Positions 43,387 through 52,561 of a stretch of DNA of 64,000 nt are shown in pieces. How positions within the stretch are numbered: the first letter of the stretch is position 1; each line of letters opens with the position of its first letter. Position numbers and translations under genes: made by a program. The stretch comes from an uncultured Proteiniphilum sp. (GTDB taxonomy: Bacteria; Bacteroidota; Bacteroidia; Bacteroidales; Dysgonomonadaceae). The notes under the pieces were generated by a model. The model was not told the DNA's origin, made no database searches, and saw only the letters and a program-made list of their open reading frames with translations. The stretch spans positions 62,001 through 126,000 of the forward strand of contig CAKMJT010000005.1 in the NCBI GenBank assembly GCA_927407015.1. Reading direction: 5' to 3'.

Positions 43387-44529
43387 ATGAAGAATTTTAT
43401 CTTTCACAATCCGACCCAACTGGTTTTCGGAAAAGGACAAATCGCAAAACTATCAGAACTGTTGCCCGATAATGTGAATCTGATGATCACCTATGGTGGG
43501 GGCAGTGTAACAAAAAACGGTGTTTACGACCAGGTGAAGGCTGCGCTCAGAGGGCGCAACTATGTGGAATTTTGGGGTATAGAACCCAATCCACAGGTAG
43601 AGACACTAAGAAAAGCCATTCATACAGGCAAACTGAATAACATTGATTTTCTTCTCGCTGTGGGGGGTGGATCGGTACTGGACGGCACCAAGCTTATTGC
43701 CGCCGGGATTATTTCCGAGGCCGATGCCTGGGATATCGTGTTAAAAGGTGAGGCTGAAAAACAGATACCCTTTGCTTCCGTGATGACGGTTCCCGCTACC
43801 GGATCGGAAATGAACGGTGGTGCGGTGATCACCCGGTCAGAGACACAGGAAAAGTTTGCCTTCGGAGGCAATTATCCCGTATTCTCCATTCTTGATCCGG
43901 AAGTGACCTATTCCCTTTCCGCACACCAGATAGCGTGTGGGCTTGCCGACGCCTATACACATGTGCTGGAACAGTATCTCACCACTCCGGGACAATCCCG
44001 CCTGATGGACCGGTGGGCGGAAGGCGTCCTGCTCTCCGTAATCGAGATCGCACCGCAGATAAAAGCCAATCCCATGAACTATGACCTGATGGCCGATTAC
44101 ATGCTGGCAGCCACCCTTGCCCTCAACGATTTTATCCGGATGGGGATCACCCAGGACTGGGCTACCCATCAGATCGGACATGAGCTTACAGCGCTGCATG
44201 GCACCACCCATGGCCATTCACTGGCTATCGTGATGCCCGGCACACTCAGGGTGCTAAAAGATCAGAAAAAAGACAAACTGCTGCAATACGGAGAACGTAT
44301 TTTCGGGATTACCGAAGGGACAGAAAAAGAAAGGGTGGATAAAGCCATTGACATGACAGAACAGTTTTATCGTTCACTGGGATTAACTACCCGATTATCG
44401 GAAGAAGGGATCGGAAAGGAGACCATCGAAAAGGTGTCCAGTCGGTTTAATGATCGTGGTGTTGCCTTCGGGGAAAACAGGAACGTCACGGGCGATGTAA
44501 CAAGTGAGATATTGAACAGCTGTCTGTAA
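43387..44529 (+). CDS. yqhD: YqhD-type iron/zinc alcohol dehydrogenase
   Basis: NADPH-dependent aldehyde reductase of the group III iron-containing alcohol dehydrogenases. MKNFIFHNPTQLVFGKGQI, the nucleotide-binding YGGGSVTKNGVYDQV and AVGGGSVLDGTK, and the metal ligands in GLADAYTHVLEQYL and ATHQIGHELTALHGTTHGHS are conserved and very like E. coli YqhD in order and length (380 residues). I start at 43387, where family similarity begins, not at 43309. It probably detoxifies short aldehydes from lipid peroxidation or sugar breakdown. No operon partner: the next gene has a 96-bp gap. Confidence 0.94.
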   Translation: MKNFIFHNPTQLVFGKGQIAKLSELLPDNVNLMITYGGGSVTKNGVYDQVKAALRGRNYVEFWGIEPNPQVETLRKAIHTGKLNNIDFLLAVGGGSVLDGTKLIAAGIISEADAWDIVLKGEAEKQIPFASVMTVPATGSEMNGGAVITRSETQEKFAFGGNYPVFSILDPEVTYSLSAHQIACGLADAYTHVLEQYLTTPGQSRLMDRWAEGVLLSVIEIAPQIKANPMNYDLMADYMLAATLALNDFIRMGITQDWATHQIGHELTALHGTTHGHSLAIVMPGTLRVLKDQKKDKLLQYGERIFGITEGTEKERVDKAIDMTEQFYRSLGLTTRLSEEGIGKETIEKVSSRFNDRGVAFGENRNVTGDVTSEILNSCL

Positions 44530-44625
44530 AAAGGCCGTTGACTGCATTTTAACAGTAATGCCAAAACCATTGGTTTCATCTGAATGTTATAATTAAAATG
44601 ACTGAAATCACTAAAACCAAAAGCA

Positions 44626-45879
44626 ATGCAATATTATAAAATCATCACGCTGTGCTTATCCGTACTGTGCTTTCTTACCTGTCAGGCACAGACCAACGAC
44701 AGCAATAAGGACAGAGAGCAAGAGAAGATAGCCCCGATTGTAACGGCCTACCCTCCGGTAGAAACCCGTGAACCCAATACAAACTATCAACCTGCTTTCG
44801 AAGGGCAGACAAGAATCTCAGGAGTGAAGACGACCACACCCTACGAGGCAAAAATAATCGCAGAGGGATTATCTTCACCCTGGGCGGTGACCGCGCTGCC
44901 CGACGGGCGGCTGCTGATCACCCAAAAGGCAGGTACCCTGCGTATTGCCACTACCACGGGATCAGTGGGCGCCCACATTACCGGATTTCCGGCTGTTGAC
45001 GACAGGAGTCAGGGAGGTCTGCTGGATGTAGCACCCGCACCCGATTTTGAGACGAGCAGGATGCTGTATTTCACCCTCGCCGAAAGCACGCCGCAGGGCT
45101 CACTGACGGCAGTAGGCAAAGGCAGACTCTCCGACGATGAAACAGTGATGGAGGATTTCCGGATCATCTTTCGTGCCATCCCTTATTATGACAACAGCAT
45201 GCACTTCGGAAGCCGCCTTGTCTTCGACAATAAAGGGAATCTTTTTGTCAGTACGGGTGAACGCTCCGATCTGGCTACACGCCCCAACGCACAGAAACTG
45301 AATACGGCCCATGGTAAGGTGATCCATATCACTGCCAACGGAAAGCCTGTACTGGGCAATCCTTTTATGAATACGGAAGGAGCCTTGCCCGAGATCTACA
45401 GTTACGGTCACCGGAACCCGCAGGGACTCGCCATCCATCCTGTAACGGGTGATTTGTGGCTCAGTGAAATGGGACCCCGCGGAGGGGACGAGATCAATCT
45501 GATCAAGCCTGGTAAAAACTATGGCTGGGCTACCATCACCTATGGGATAGAGTACAGTGGGAAGGCTGTGGGAGAGGGTATCACCCAAAAGGAGGGTATG
45601 GAACAGCCTGTCTACTACTGGGATCCGGTGCTGTCGCCCAGTGGTATGGCTTTTTACAGCTCTAATGACATTCCGGAATGGGAAAATAACCTTTTTATCG
45701 GAGGACTGAGCAGCAAACATATTGCACGGCTGGTTATCAAAGATAACAAGGTCGTGGGTGAAGAGCGCCTACTGGAGAGTGAAGGGCAACGTTTCCGCGA
45801 CGTGTGCGACGGAAAGGACGGCGCTCTCTATGCCGTGACGGATGAAGGACGTCTCTACCGAATCGCCAAAGCAAACTAA
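44626..45879 (+). CDS. PQQ-type sugar dehydrogenase, lipoprotein
   Basis: A 417-residue six-bladed beta-propeller of the soluble glucose dehydrogenase (GSDH/YliI) family, which oxidises aldose sugars with PQQ as cofactor. Conserved segments are LSSPWAVTALPDGRLLITQKAGTLR, YDNSMHFGSRLVFD with the catalytic His, VSTGERSDL, SYGHRNPQGLAIHP, SEMGPRGGDEINLI and NYGWATITYG. A lipobox-like FLTC near residue 19 suggests a lipoprotein. No PQQ synthesis genes are in the window, so cofactor supply is unknown and some members may have other activity. It is followed by an aldo/keto reductase 93 bp downstream. Confidence 0.88.
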   Translation: MQYYKIITLCLSVLCFLTCQAQTNDSNKDREQEKIAPIVTAYPPVETREPNTNYQPAFEGQTRISGVKTTTPYEAKIIAEGLSSPWAVTALPDGRLLITQKAGTLRIATTTGSVGAHITGFPAVDDRSQGGLLDVAPAPDFETSRMLYFTLAESTPQGSLTAVGKGRLSDDETVMEDFRIIFRAIPYYDNSMHFGSRLVFDNKGNLFVSTGERSDLATRPNAQKLNTAHGKVIHITANGKPVLGNPFMNTEGALPEIYSYGHRNPQGLAIHPVTGDLWLSEMGPRGGDEINLIKPGKNYGWATITYGIEYSGKAVGEGITQKEGMEQPVYYWDPVLSPSGMAFYSSNDIPEWENNLFIGGLSSKHIARLVIKDNKVVGEERLLESEGQRFRDVCDGKDGALYAVTDEGRLYRIAKAN

Positions 45880-45972
45880 GATATAATAAGATAGCAAAAT
45901 ATGATATAGGATATAAGAAGCAAAATTCTTATTTCTGACATCCCAAATTCCAAATCACAAATTAATAACATC

Positions 45973-46965
45973 ATGAATAAACGTGAATTTATCAAACGGA
46001 GCGTCGCCGGCGCCGTTGCGATCGGAGCGACCGGAAAGGTATCCGCGGCATTCACTGAACCAGCCGATGTGCACAACACATCCTTCAACAAGAGCATTAA
46101 ACGAAAATTAGGAAAAACCGGATATGATGTATTTCCGGTGGTCTATGGCGGCATCGTTTCAAGGAGAGACGGCCAGGCTGCCTCTGATAATTACGTTGCC
46201 TGGGCGCTGGACAGGGGCGTCAACTATTTTGATGTAGCGCCTTCTTACGGCGATGCACAGGAGAAGCTCGGAATCTCATTGAAACCTTTTCGAAAAGAGA
46301 ATTATCTGGCATGCAAAACGACACAACGTTCCAGGGAAGGAGCGGAAAAAGAGTTTGAAGAATCGTTGCGGATGCTGCATACCGATTATTTCGATCTCTA
46401 CCAGTTGCACAGCCTCACCACGTCCGAAGATGTGGATAAAGCATTTGGGCCCGACGGTGTCATGGAGATGATCGAAAAGGAGAAACAACGGGGACGCATC
46501 CGCAAGGTGGGTTTCTCGGCTCACTCGCAGACACAGGCGTTGCGCGTCATGTCGATGTACGATTTCGATACGGTGATGTTTCCCATCAACTGGCTAATGG
46601 ATATGCTGGCTCAATGGGGCTCAGGCGTTGCCAATGATGCCAAACGACGGGGTATGGGTGTGATTGCCTTAAAAGGGCTGGTGCATCGCAAATGGCTCAA
46701 TGACGAAGAGCGCAAGAGTTATCCCAAATCGTGGGTCAAGCCCATTGATGTAAGCAACCCCGAAATGGGCATTGCTGCCCTGAAATATACCTTCCAAACC
46801 GGAGCAGATATCATTATTCCACCGGGTGATTTCCGCAACTTTGCCTTTTGTGTGGATCACATCGAGGAGATCGTCAACAAACCACTTTCGGGAAAAGAAA
46901 AAAAACTCCTCGACAATGAATTCCTTGCTGTAAAAGAGTATCCCTTCTTTAATCCGCAAGCCTGA
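45973..46965 (+). CDS. Exported aldo/keto reductase
   Basis: A 330-residue (beta/alpha)8 oxidoreductase with a signal-like N-terminus MNKREFIKRSVAGAVAIGAT. The Tat motif has KR in place of RR, so Tat export is plausible but not certain. The catalytic tetrad is visible: Asp and Tyr in FDVAPSYG, Lys in ACKTT and His in YQLHSL. The NADPH-binding end FQTGADIIIPPG is present. The substrate is unknown. It lies after the sugar dehydrogenase on the same strand, which suggests joint sugar oxidation/reduction in the periplasm. Confidence 0.88.
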   Translation: MNKREFIKRSVAGAVAIGATGKVSAAFTEPADVHNTSFNKSIKRKLGKTGYDVFPVVYGGIVSRRDGQAASDNYVAWALDRGVNYFDVAPSYGDAQEKLGISLKPFRKENYLACKTTQRSREGAEKEFEESLRMLHTDYFDLYQLHSLTTSEDVDKAFGPDGVMEMIEKEKQRGRIRKVGFSAHSQTQALRVMSMYDFDTVMFPINWLMDMLAQWGSGVANDAKRRGMGVIALKGLVHRKWLNDEERKSYPKSWVKPIDVSNPEMGIAALKYTFQTGADIIIPPGDFRNFAFCVDHIEEIVNKPLSGKEKKLLDNEFLAVKEYPFFNPQA

Positions 46966-47166
46966 AAACTCTGTCTGAATCGCCTGAATGATATCCGGGG
47001 GAAAGACAAATTCCTTGGTGAGCAAGTTTGCTACCTTCTATTGAATCTCCGGACGTAGTAATTTGCGTTCGGACAACCAGCGGAGTCTTTCTATATTGAG
47101 CCAGTTTCTCCATTCGGCTCTTGTGGCGAAATAGATCGAGTTGGGTTCTTTCTGTAAATGAGTCAT
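46966..47166 (-). pseudogene. YdeI/OmdA-domain gene remnant
   Basis: The minus strand carries a 42-codon frame (47166-47038) reading MTHLQKEPNSIYFATRAEWR then NWLNIERLRWLSERKLLRPE and a stop, followed in another frame by LTKEFVFPPDIIQAIQT. FATRAEWRNWL is the usual start of YdeI/OmpD-associated (bacteriocin protection) proteins, and NIERLRWL corresponds to a part of the family about 60 residues further on; the last piece matches its C-terminal domain. An internal deletion and a frameshift therefore disabled the gene. Family recognition is from memory. Confidence 0.5.
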
Positions 47167-47210
47167 CATACTACTGTAAAAGCTGCAGTGACCTCAGCAG
47201 CTGTTTTGTT

Positions 47211-48143
47211 TTAGGATAAGACAATGTCCCGGAGTGAAGCCTGTATGGCTTTGCCGGTAGTGGGGTAAAGAAACTGATAACCGGTATCAATGATTTTTTG
47301 GGAAGAGATGCGGCTCCCTTCCAGAATCATCCCGGCAGCTTCCCCCATGAATAGCCGCAGCAGGAAAGCAGGTATCCTCGGAAAGAAAAAAGGGCGCTTC
47401 GTTTCCTTTGCAAGGGTTTTCATAAATTCAGCATTGGTGATGAATTCAGGGGAGGCAGCGTTAAATACTCCATGTATCGTGCTGTCTTCCACTGCTTTCA
47501 GATAAATCCGGCAAAGATCTTCCAAATGAATCCAGGGCATCTGTTGCCTTCCGGTACCAAAAGGAGCCCCCACGCCAAACCGGGTAGGTAACAGCATCTT
47601 CTTGAAGCCTTCGCTTTCCTTTGCTATCACGAAAGCCGTACGGATTACCACGGTACGTACTCCCAGCTCTTCCTGAAAGCCAAATGCCGCAGTCTCCCAC
47701 TTTTTACAGGTCCGGCTCAGAAAATCATTACGGGCGGGTTGATCCTTCTCGGTGTAGATCTTATCGCTCGTATGCATCCCGTAGAAACCCACCGCTGAAG
47801 CCGAAATAAAAGCCTCAGGCCTTTTGGACATCAATTTAATTGTTTCCAGCAACAGCTTTGCTGTCTGCACGCGACTCTCCACGATCTCCTGTTTCTTGCG
47901 CCGGGTCCATGCACCCTCGCCCAGGTTTGATCCCGCCAGATGAATAATCACATCGGCCTGTTCCAGTGCATCCCGGTCTATTTCGTTTTTAGGGTAGTCC
48001 CACCAGTATCGGGGAATTTTGGCATTCACATGCCTTTCCCTGCTTAGCCAAATTACGCTATAACCTTTTTCCATGAGCATTTCCGAGAGCCTTCGCCCGA
48101 TCATGCCCGAACCTCCGGTCAATAAGATTGTCTTCATAGCCAA
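47211..48143 (-). CDS. TIGR01777-family NAD-dependent epimerase
   Basis: An extended short-chain dehydrogenase-like protein of 310 residues (E. coli YfcH type). The Rossmann motif LLTGGSGMIGRRL is at the N-terminus, followed by VIIHLAGSNLGEG, SASAVGFYG, FLSRTCKKWETAAF and the C-terminal DUF1731 domain (VFNAASPEFITNAEF). Function is unresolved; it is sometimes linked to cell division or to nucleotide-sugar chemistry. The frame can start at MAMKTI or two codons later. It ends near the YdeI remnant. Confidence 0.9.
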   Translation of the reverse strand: MAMKTILLTGGSGMIGRRLSEMLMEKGYSVIWLSRERHVNAKIPRYWWDYPKNEIDRDALEQADVIIHLAGSNLGEGAWTRRKKQEIVESRVQTAKLLLETIKLMSKRPEAFISASAVGFYGMHTSDKIYTEKDQPARNDFLSRTCKKWETAAFGFQEELGVRTVVIRTAFVIAKESEGFKKMLLPTRFGVGAPFGTGRQQMPWIHLEDLCRIYLKAVEDSTIHGVFNAASPEFITNAEFMKTLAKETKRPFFFPRIPAFLLRLFMGEAAGMILEGSRISSQKIIDTGYQFLYPTTGKAIQASLRDIVLS

Positions 48144-48169
48144 ACACTTGATTTATGGCTAAACAAATA

Positions 48170-48192
48170 AAGACGGCAATTGTTGCCGTCTT
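48170..48192. terminator. Hairpin between YugP-like and TIGR01777 genes
   Basis: AAGACGGCAA and TTGCCGTCTT form a perfect 10-bp stem around a 3-nt loop in the 154-bp spacer. On the minus strand an AT-rich tract follows, so it may partially terminate transcription from the upstream zinc peptidase gene. Confidence 0.45.
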
Positions 48193-48297
48193 GTGTAAAG
48201 AATCGTATTCCCTATTACAGATACTGTGGTAATCCCGTGGGGACCTCCAAGAGCAAAATTTCCAGCTTGTCGGTTGATTCGGGACGAAGGTGTATGA

Positions 48298-48981
48298 TTA
48301 TCGCCTGCTGCCGCTCGTAGCGATCATGATATAGTAAATGAGTGTAGCGAGAGAACCGAGGGCTGCAACCACATAAGTGTATCCCGCCCAGCGAAGGGCG
48401 TCCTCGGCCTGGGTGTGATTGCTGACATCAGTTATACCGGCGCTGCTCAGCCAGACAAGTGCCCGGTTGGTCGCGTTTTTCTCTACAGGCAGCGTGACGA
48501 AGCTGAAAAGAGTGGTAAGCGCGAACATGCCGATACCAATCCATATCAACGCAGGAAACGTCTGTATCATGATGATGCCCGCCAGAATCACCCACATCAC
48601 CCATTTGGAGGTGCTGGAGATGACAGGTACCAGTGCCGACCTCATCTTCAGCGGCACGTAGCCCACGGCATGCTGTACGGCATGCCCTGTTTCATGTGCA
48701 GCCACAGCAGCAGCAGCAACACTGTAGGAATTATACACCGGCTCACTCAGATTGATGGTCTTGTTGAGCGGATTGTAATGATCGGTGAGGCGTCCTCTTA
48801 CAGAGATCACCTGTACGTCAAAAATATCATTATCGCGCAGCATTTTCTCAGCGACCTCCCTGCCGGTCATACCATTCCGCAGCGCTATTTTCGAGTACTT
48901 CTTAAAACGGCTCTGCAACATACCCTGCACAACCCATCCCGCGATGGCGATGGCAATAAAAAGAATCCAGACTGGTGACAT
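48298..48981 (-). CDS. YugP-like membrane zinc metallopeptidase
   Basis: A 227-residue membrane protein of the zinc-dependent protease family related to Bacillus YugP (PF04298). The motif AAHETGHAVQHA gives HExxH for metal binding; TGREVAEKMLRDN precedes it, and membrane helices lie at about 5-15, 125-150 and 200-220. The third ligand is not obvious by eye. Substrates are unknown. The upstream gene on the same strand is purA, whose stop lies 69 bp before this start. Confidence 0.92.
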   Translation of the reverse strand: MSPVWILFIAIAIAGWVVQGMLQSRFKKYSKIALRNGMTGREVAEKMLRDNDIFDVQVISVRGRLTDHYNPLNKTINLSEPVYNSYSVAAAAVAAHETGHAVQHAVGYVPLKMRSALVPVISSTSKWVMWVILAGIIMIQTFPALIWIGIGMFALTTLFSFVTLPVEKNATNRALVWLSSAGITDVSNHTQAEDALRWAGYTYVVAALGSLATLIYYIMIATSGSRR

Positions 48982-49050
48982 AGTTTCGTGATTTTTTCTA
49001 ATTAAACATTTTCTTCAACTAAAAGTTCATGAGCGAAAACCGTGCCATCT

Positions 49051-50310
49051 TTACCGTATAATCGTCTGTGTCCGGTCGGCACCGAGGGAAACAATGGCGA
49101 TGGGCACTCCCAGCTCCTCTTCCAGAAAGGAGAGATAATTGTTGAACTCTTCAGGGAACTCATCTTCCGACTGCATCCTGGACATATTGGTCTTCCAGCC
49201 GGGAAGATCCACAAAGACCGGCTCAATGCCTTCTGAAATATCGAAAGGCAGGTCTTCCGTCACTTCTCCGTTGATGTTATACGAAACACAGACTTTTATG
49301 GTTTCGAAAGTATCCAGTACATCACTCTTCATCATAACCAGTTTGGTCACGCCATTCAGCATGACCGTATAACGAAGCGCCACCAGGTCAATCCATCCGC
49401 AGCGGCGCGGGCGACCGGTTACAGATCCGTATTCTTTGCCGTTATCTCGTAACAACTGACCGTCATTGTCAAGCAACTCAGTGGGGAAAGGACCGCTGCC
49501 TACCCTTGTACAATAGGCTTTAAAGATACCATACACATCACCGATGGATCTCGGTGCAATACCAAGACCTATACAGGCACCGGCACAGATGGTGTTGGAT
49601 GATGTCACAAACGGGTAGGAGCCGAAATCGATGTCAAGCATCGAGCCCTGTGCACCCTCAGCCAGCACCCTGGCTCCACTGGCAAGATGTTTGTTTATAA
49701 AATGTTCACTCTCAATGATGTGAAATGTCTTCAGTTTTTCGATTCCTTCAAACCAGGGTTTTTCCAGCGCTTCCAGGTCATATTCAAAATGATACTGACT
49801 CAGCATCTCCTTGTGACGGCTGACCGCCTTCTGGTATTTCTCCTCGAAATTATGGAAGAGGTCCCCCACTCTCAAGCCGTTACGACTGACCTTGTCGGTG
49901 TAGGCAGGGCCTATACCGCGTCCGGTAGTGCCTATTTTGGAATCACCCATCGACTTCTCCGAAGCAGCATCCAGCAGGCGGTGGGTTGGCAAAATAAGAT
50001 GCGCTTTCTTGGAGATGTAAAGCCGGTCGGTGAGGGTGTGTCCTGTCTCTTCCAATGCCTCTGCCTCCTGTCTGAACAACGCGGGATCGATGACCACACC
50101 GTTACCGATGATATTCATTTTTCCTTCCTGAAAGATGCCGGACGGGATGGATTTCAGTATGTATTTTTCTCCTTCGAATTCCAGGGTGTGTCCGGCATTG
50201 GGTCCTCCCTGAAAACGTGCCACTATTTCATAGTTGGGTGTGAGCACATCCACCACTTTTCCTTTTCCTTCATCGCCCCATTGCAGGCCTAAAATTACGT
50301 CAACTTTCAT
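49051..50310 (-). CDS. purA: Adenylosuccinate synthetase
   Basis: Catalyses the GTP-dependent conversion of IMP and aspartate to adenylosuccinate, the first step to AMP. The N-terminal P-loop-like LGLQWGDEGKGKVVDVL, GGPNAGHTLE, GTTGRGIGPAYTDKVSR and the C-terminal GTP-binding region (SLGADRTQTI) are present, and the length (419) is normal. It sits between the Fur-family gene (65 bp upstream) and the YugP-like gene on the same strand, so purine synthesis may be transcribed with fur. Confidence 0.98.
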   Translation of the reverse strand: MKVDVILGLQWGDEGKGKVVDVLTPNYEIVARFQGGPNAGHTLEFEGEKYILKSIPSGIFQEGKMNIIGNGVVIDPALFRQEAEALEETGHTLTDRLYISKKAHLILPTHRLLDAASEKSMGDSKIGTTGRGIGPAYTDKVSRNGLRVGDLFHNFEEKYQKAVSRHKEMLSQYHFEYDLEALEKPWFEGIEKLKTFHIIESEHFINKHLASGARVLAEGAQGSMLDIDFGSYPFVTSSNTICAGACIGLGIAPRSIGDVYGIFKAYCTRVGSGPFPTELLDNDGQLLRDNGKEYGSVTGRPRRCGWIDLVALRYTVMLNGVTKLVMMKSDVLDTFETIKVCVSYNINGEVTEDLPFDISEGIEPVFVDLPGWKTNMSRMQSEDEFPEEFNNYLSFLEEELGVPIAIVSLGADRTQTIIR

Positions 50311-50375
50311 TTTTTCTTTGATAAATGTGAGGGATGTTTTTGGTTCATCCGTATATCCCGTTAAAACCTGATTTC

Positions 50376-50882
50376 CTATTTGTTATTCGATTTGTCTTTG
50401 CCGTTACGGACCAGTCTCCTCAGCTCCATTCTCTTGGCATGACTGCATTTGCTACAGGTACCATAAATGTACATGCTGTAGTAATTTACCGTGAACTTCT
50501 TGATCTTTTTAAGCTGTGCCTGTGACAGCAAATCACTGTTTTTGGTTTCCCACACTTCACCGCAGGTGGTACAGATCAAATGGTCGTGATTCTCATTGCC
50601 ATAGGCCCTTTCATATTTTGACATGTTTCCACCGAACTGATGCTTGACCACCAATCCGCAATCAAGCAGCAGTTCAATGGTGTTGTACAAGGTAGCGCGA
50701 CTCACACGAAAGTTTACATCAATCATGGATTTATAGAGCGAGTCCATGTCGAAGTGCCCTTTGGTTAAGTAGATATGGTCCAGAATTGCGAAACGTTCAG
50801 GTGTCTTGCGATGTTTATGCAGTGTGAGATACTCCATGAATTCATCCCTCACCTGTTTCTTCAATTTTTGATTGGCATCCAT
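50376..50882 (-). CDS. fur: Fur-family metal-responsive regulator
   Basis: A 168-residue winged-helix repressor: HRKTPERFAILDHIY and DVNFRVSRATLYNTIELLLDCGL form the DNA-binding domain; HDHLICTTCGEV and GTCSKCSHAKR give the two structural CxxC zinc sites, and His residues around residue 100-110 should form the sensory site. Whether it is a Fur (iron) or PerR (peroxide) type cannot be decided. The -7 box CAAATTTA (TAAATTTG on the coding strand) is only 5 bp from the ATG, so the mRNA would be nearly leaderless. Upstream copies of a GTATGAAA motif and a Fur-box-like palindrome suggest autoregulation. Confidence 0.93.
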   Translation of the reverse strand: MDANQKLKKQVRDEFMEYLTLHKHRKTPERFAILDHIYLTKGHFDMDSLYKSMIDVNFRVSRATLYNTIELLLDCGLVVKHQFGGNMSKYERAYGNENHDHLICTTCGEVWETKNSDLLSQAQLKKIKKFTVNYYSMYIYGTCSKCSHAKRMELRRLVRNGKDKSNNK

Positions 50883-50887
50883 AGCTA

Positions 50888-50922
50888 CAAATTTATCTCA
50901 TTTTTATGACTTTTCATACGAC
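50888..50922 (-). promoter_or_regulatory. Promoter of fur with TCGTATGAAA element
   Basis: On the minus strand GTCGTATGAAA (50922-50912) precedes, by exactly 16 bp, a perfect -7 box TAAATTTG (50895-50888). The same element and spacing occur at 20380-20346. Transcription would start at about the fur start codon. Confidence 0.6.
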
Positions 50923-50946
50923 AACTTTTATATTTAACACTAAGGG

Positions 50947-51012
50947 GTCGTATGAAACTCGCTTTAATCATCTACGTGTGTGATAATAATTGTCATGCTC
51001 GTTTCATACGTC
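50947..51012. promoter_or_regulatory. Putative operator cluster upstream of fur
   Basis: GTCGTATGAAAC at 50947-50958 and its inverted counterpart GTTTCATACGTC at 51001-51012 surround TGATAATAATTGTCA (50981-50995), which matches the 7-1-7 Fur-type palindrome TGATAATnATTATCA with one mismatch. Binding by the adjacent Fur-family protein is inference. The cluster lies between fur and the GHL10 gene. Confidence 0.55.
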
Positions 51013-51069
51013 AACTTCAGTTTCTTTACAGATCAGATGCATAACATGCGTATTGTACCCTATACGCCT

Positions 51070-52524
51070 TTATTTGACCGTTTCAGAGTGATAAAAAAAC
51101 GCAGGTATACTTGCCTCACTTTCGTTATGATATGAATCCGAAACGGTTACATAATAGTAGCAGGCTTTGTCGTTGACTTCTGCATCAAAGGTAAACACGG
51201 GATCCTTTAAACCGGTCGCCAGCAGGTTCTCCGGTTTTTCCCTGTTAAAATCATCACTCTCACTCCTGTAGACATTATAGGTCACCCTCCTGTTCCTTTC
51301 TTCCGGCAGCCATCTGAGTTCAAACACCCCACCGGTCAGCTTCTCAGCCCGGAGATCATCGGGCCTTTCCGGTATAGTGTCGGATAACCACGTCATTGCC
51401 GGAAGCTTGGCCGGATACCGGTAATATTCCTTCAATGAATGTTGAATGCCTTTCGTGTTGGAAAGTACATTTTCTGCACGGAAATAGGCTTGTCCATGTA
51501 CACGCTTCCGGCGTGTATAATCCACCTGGTTGAGGATATCCTGGCGCGACCATCCTAACTCAACCATCTGGTAGGCACCCAGACCAGGAACGACAATCCG
51601 GTTATTTCCATTCAACACCCAGTCGTCCACGAACGGATAAAAAAGCTGTTCCTTGTAATACATCATCGGGTATACAGCATCGTGCTTTCCGGTCTTCATC
51701 CATTTGCCTGCATCCTGGTACACCGTCTCCAGTGCTGTCCATCCATGGCCATTGCTTCCCAACGACCTGTACCGCCCCAGGGGAGCACTGCTGACCTGCA
51801 CCCACGGTTTTTCCTGTTTCACCATATCGTATGCCTTTGTCACGAAACGGGTGATATTGTCTCTCCGCCAGTCGGCACGCGACTTACCCTTACCATGCAA
51901 CCGGTACATCCCGTCATCCGGGAAGTGGCCCTTGTTATCCGGATAACGGATATAATCGAAGTGTATCCCATCCACATCATAACGGGTAACGATCTCATTC
52001 ACGATGGATAGCAGATAATCATCTGTTCTGGGATTTCCCGGATCCAGAAACCACTCCCCCTTGAATTTCTTCGCGATAGAGGGATTCTTTTTAATCACCG
52101 ATTTCGATCCCAGACTTCTCACGTGCCTGTCACCGCCCAGGGGATAGGTCACTATCCAGGCATGACATTCCATGCCCCGTTTGTGACACTCCTCTACCAT
52201 AAACGCCAGCGGATCAAAGGCAGGACGCTCGTAGCCTCCTGCAACAACCAACGACGACATCGGTTCAATATTGGAATGGTAAAAGACTTCTCCCCGTGCC
52301 CGTACCTGGAAAAGGACAGTATTGAAATGGTATTTCTGCAGGTGGTCCAGCATGGAGAGCAATTCTTGTTTCTGCGCTTCCTGGCTGATTCTGTTTCGCG
52401 GCCAATCCAATCCGTAGTTGGTTGTCAGCCAGACTGCTCTTACCTCCGTAGCGGGTGGTTCGGATGCAAACATGCTCACCGTGCAGCGACACAACAGGAT
52501 GAGCAAAAAATATATTTTGTTCAT
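51070..52524 (-). CDS. GHL10 family glycosidase-like secreted protein
   Basis: A 484-residue protein with a signal peptide and a glycosyl hydrolase-like family 10 (PF02638) barrel: EVRAVWLTTNYGLDWP, FNTVLFQVRARGEVFYHS, GMECHAWI, WFLDPGNP and YDVDGIHFDYIRYP are the family blocks. The C-terminal 90 residues resemble a fibronectin type III domain (LRWLPEERNRRVTYNVYRSESDD). Family members are thought to act on peptidoglycan or denuded glycans; no proof here. A -7 box on the minus strand lies at 52554. Confidence 0.9.
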   Translation of the reverse strand: MNKIYFLLILLCRCTVSMFASEPPATEVRAVWLTTNYGLDWPRNRISQEAQKQELLSMLDHLQKYHFNTVLFQVRARGEVFYHSNIEPMSSLVVAGGYERPAFDPLAFMVEECHKRGMECHAWIVTYPLGGDRHVRSLGSKSVIKKNPSIAKKFKGEWFLDPGNPRTDDYLLSIVNEIVTRYDVDGIHFDYIRYPDNKGHFPDDGMYRLHGKGKSRADWRRDNITRFVTKAYDMVKQEKPWVQVSSAPLGRYRSLGSNGHGWTALETVYQDAGKWMKTGKHDAVYPMMYYKEQLFYPFVDDWVLNGNNRIVVPGLGAYQMVELGWSRQDILNQVDYTRRKRVHGQAYFRAENVLSNTKGIQHSLKEYYRYPAKLPAMTWLSDTIPERPDDLRAEKLTGGVFELRWLPEERNRRVTYNVYRSESDDFNREKPENLLATGLKDPVFTFDAEVNDKACYYYVTVSDSYHNESEASIPAFFYHSETVK

Positions 52525-52553
52525 TAATTATAATCGTTCTAAGCTTTCGAACA

Positions 52554-52561
52554 CAAATATA
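52554..52561 (-). promoter_or_regulatory. -7 promoter box of the GHL10 gene
   Basis: On the minus strand TATATTTG matches TAnnTTTG exactly, 30 bp before the start codon at 52524. No TTTG is seen at the -33 position. Confidence 0.55.
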
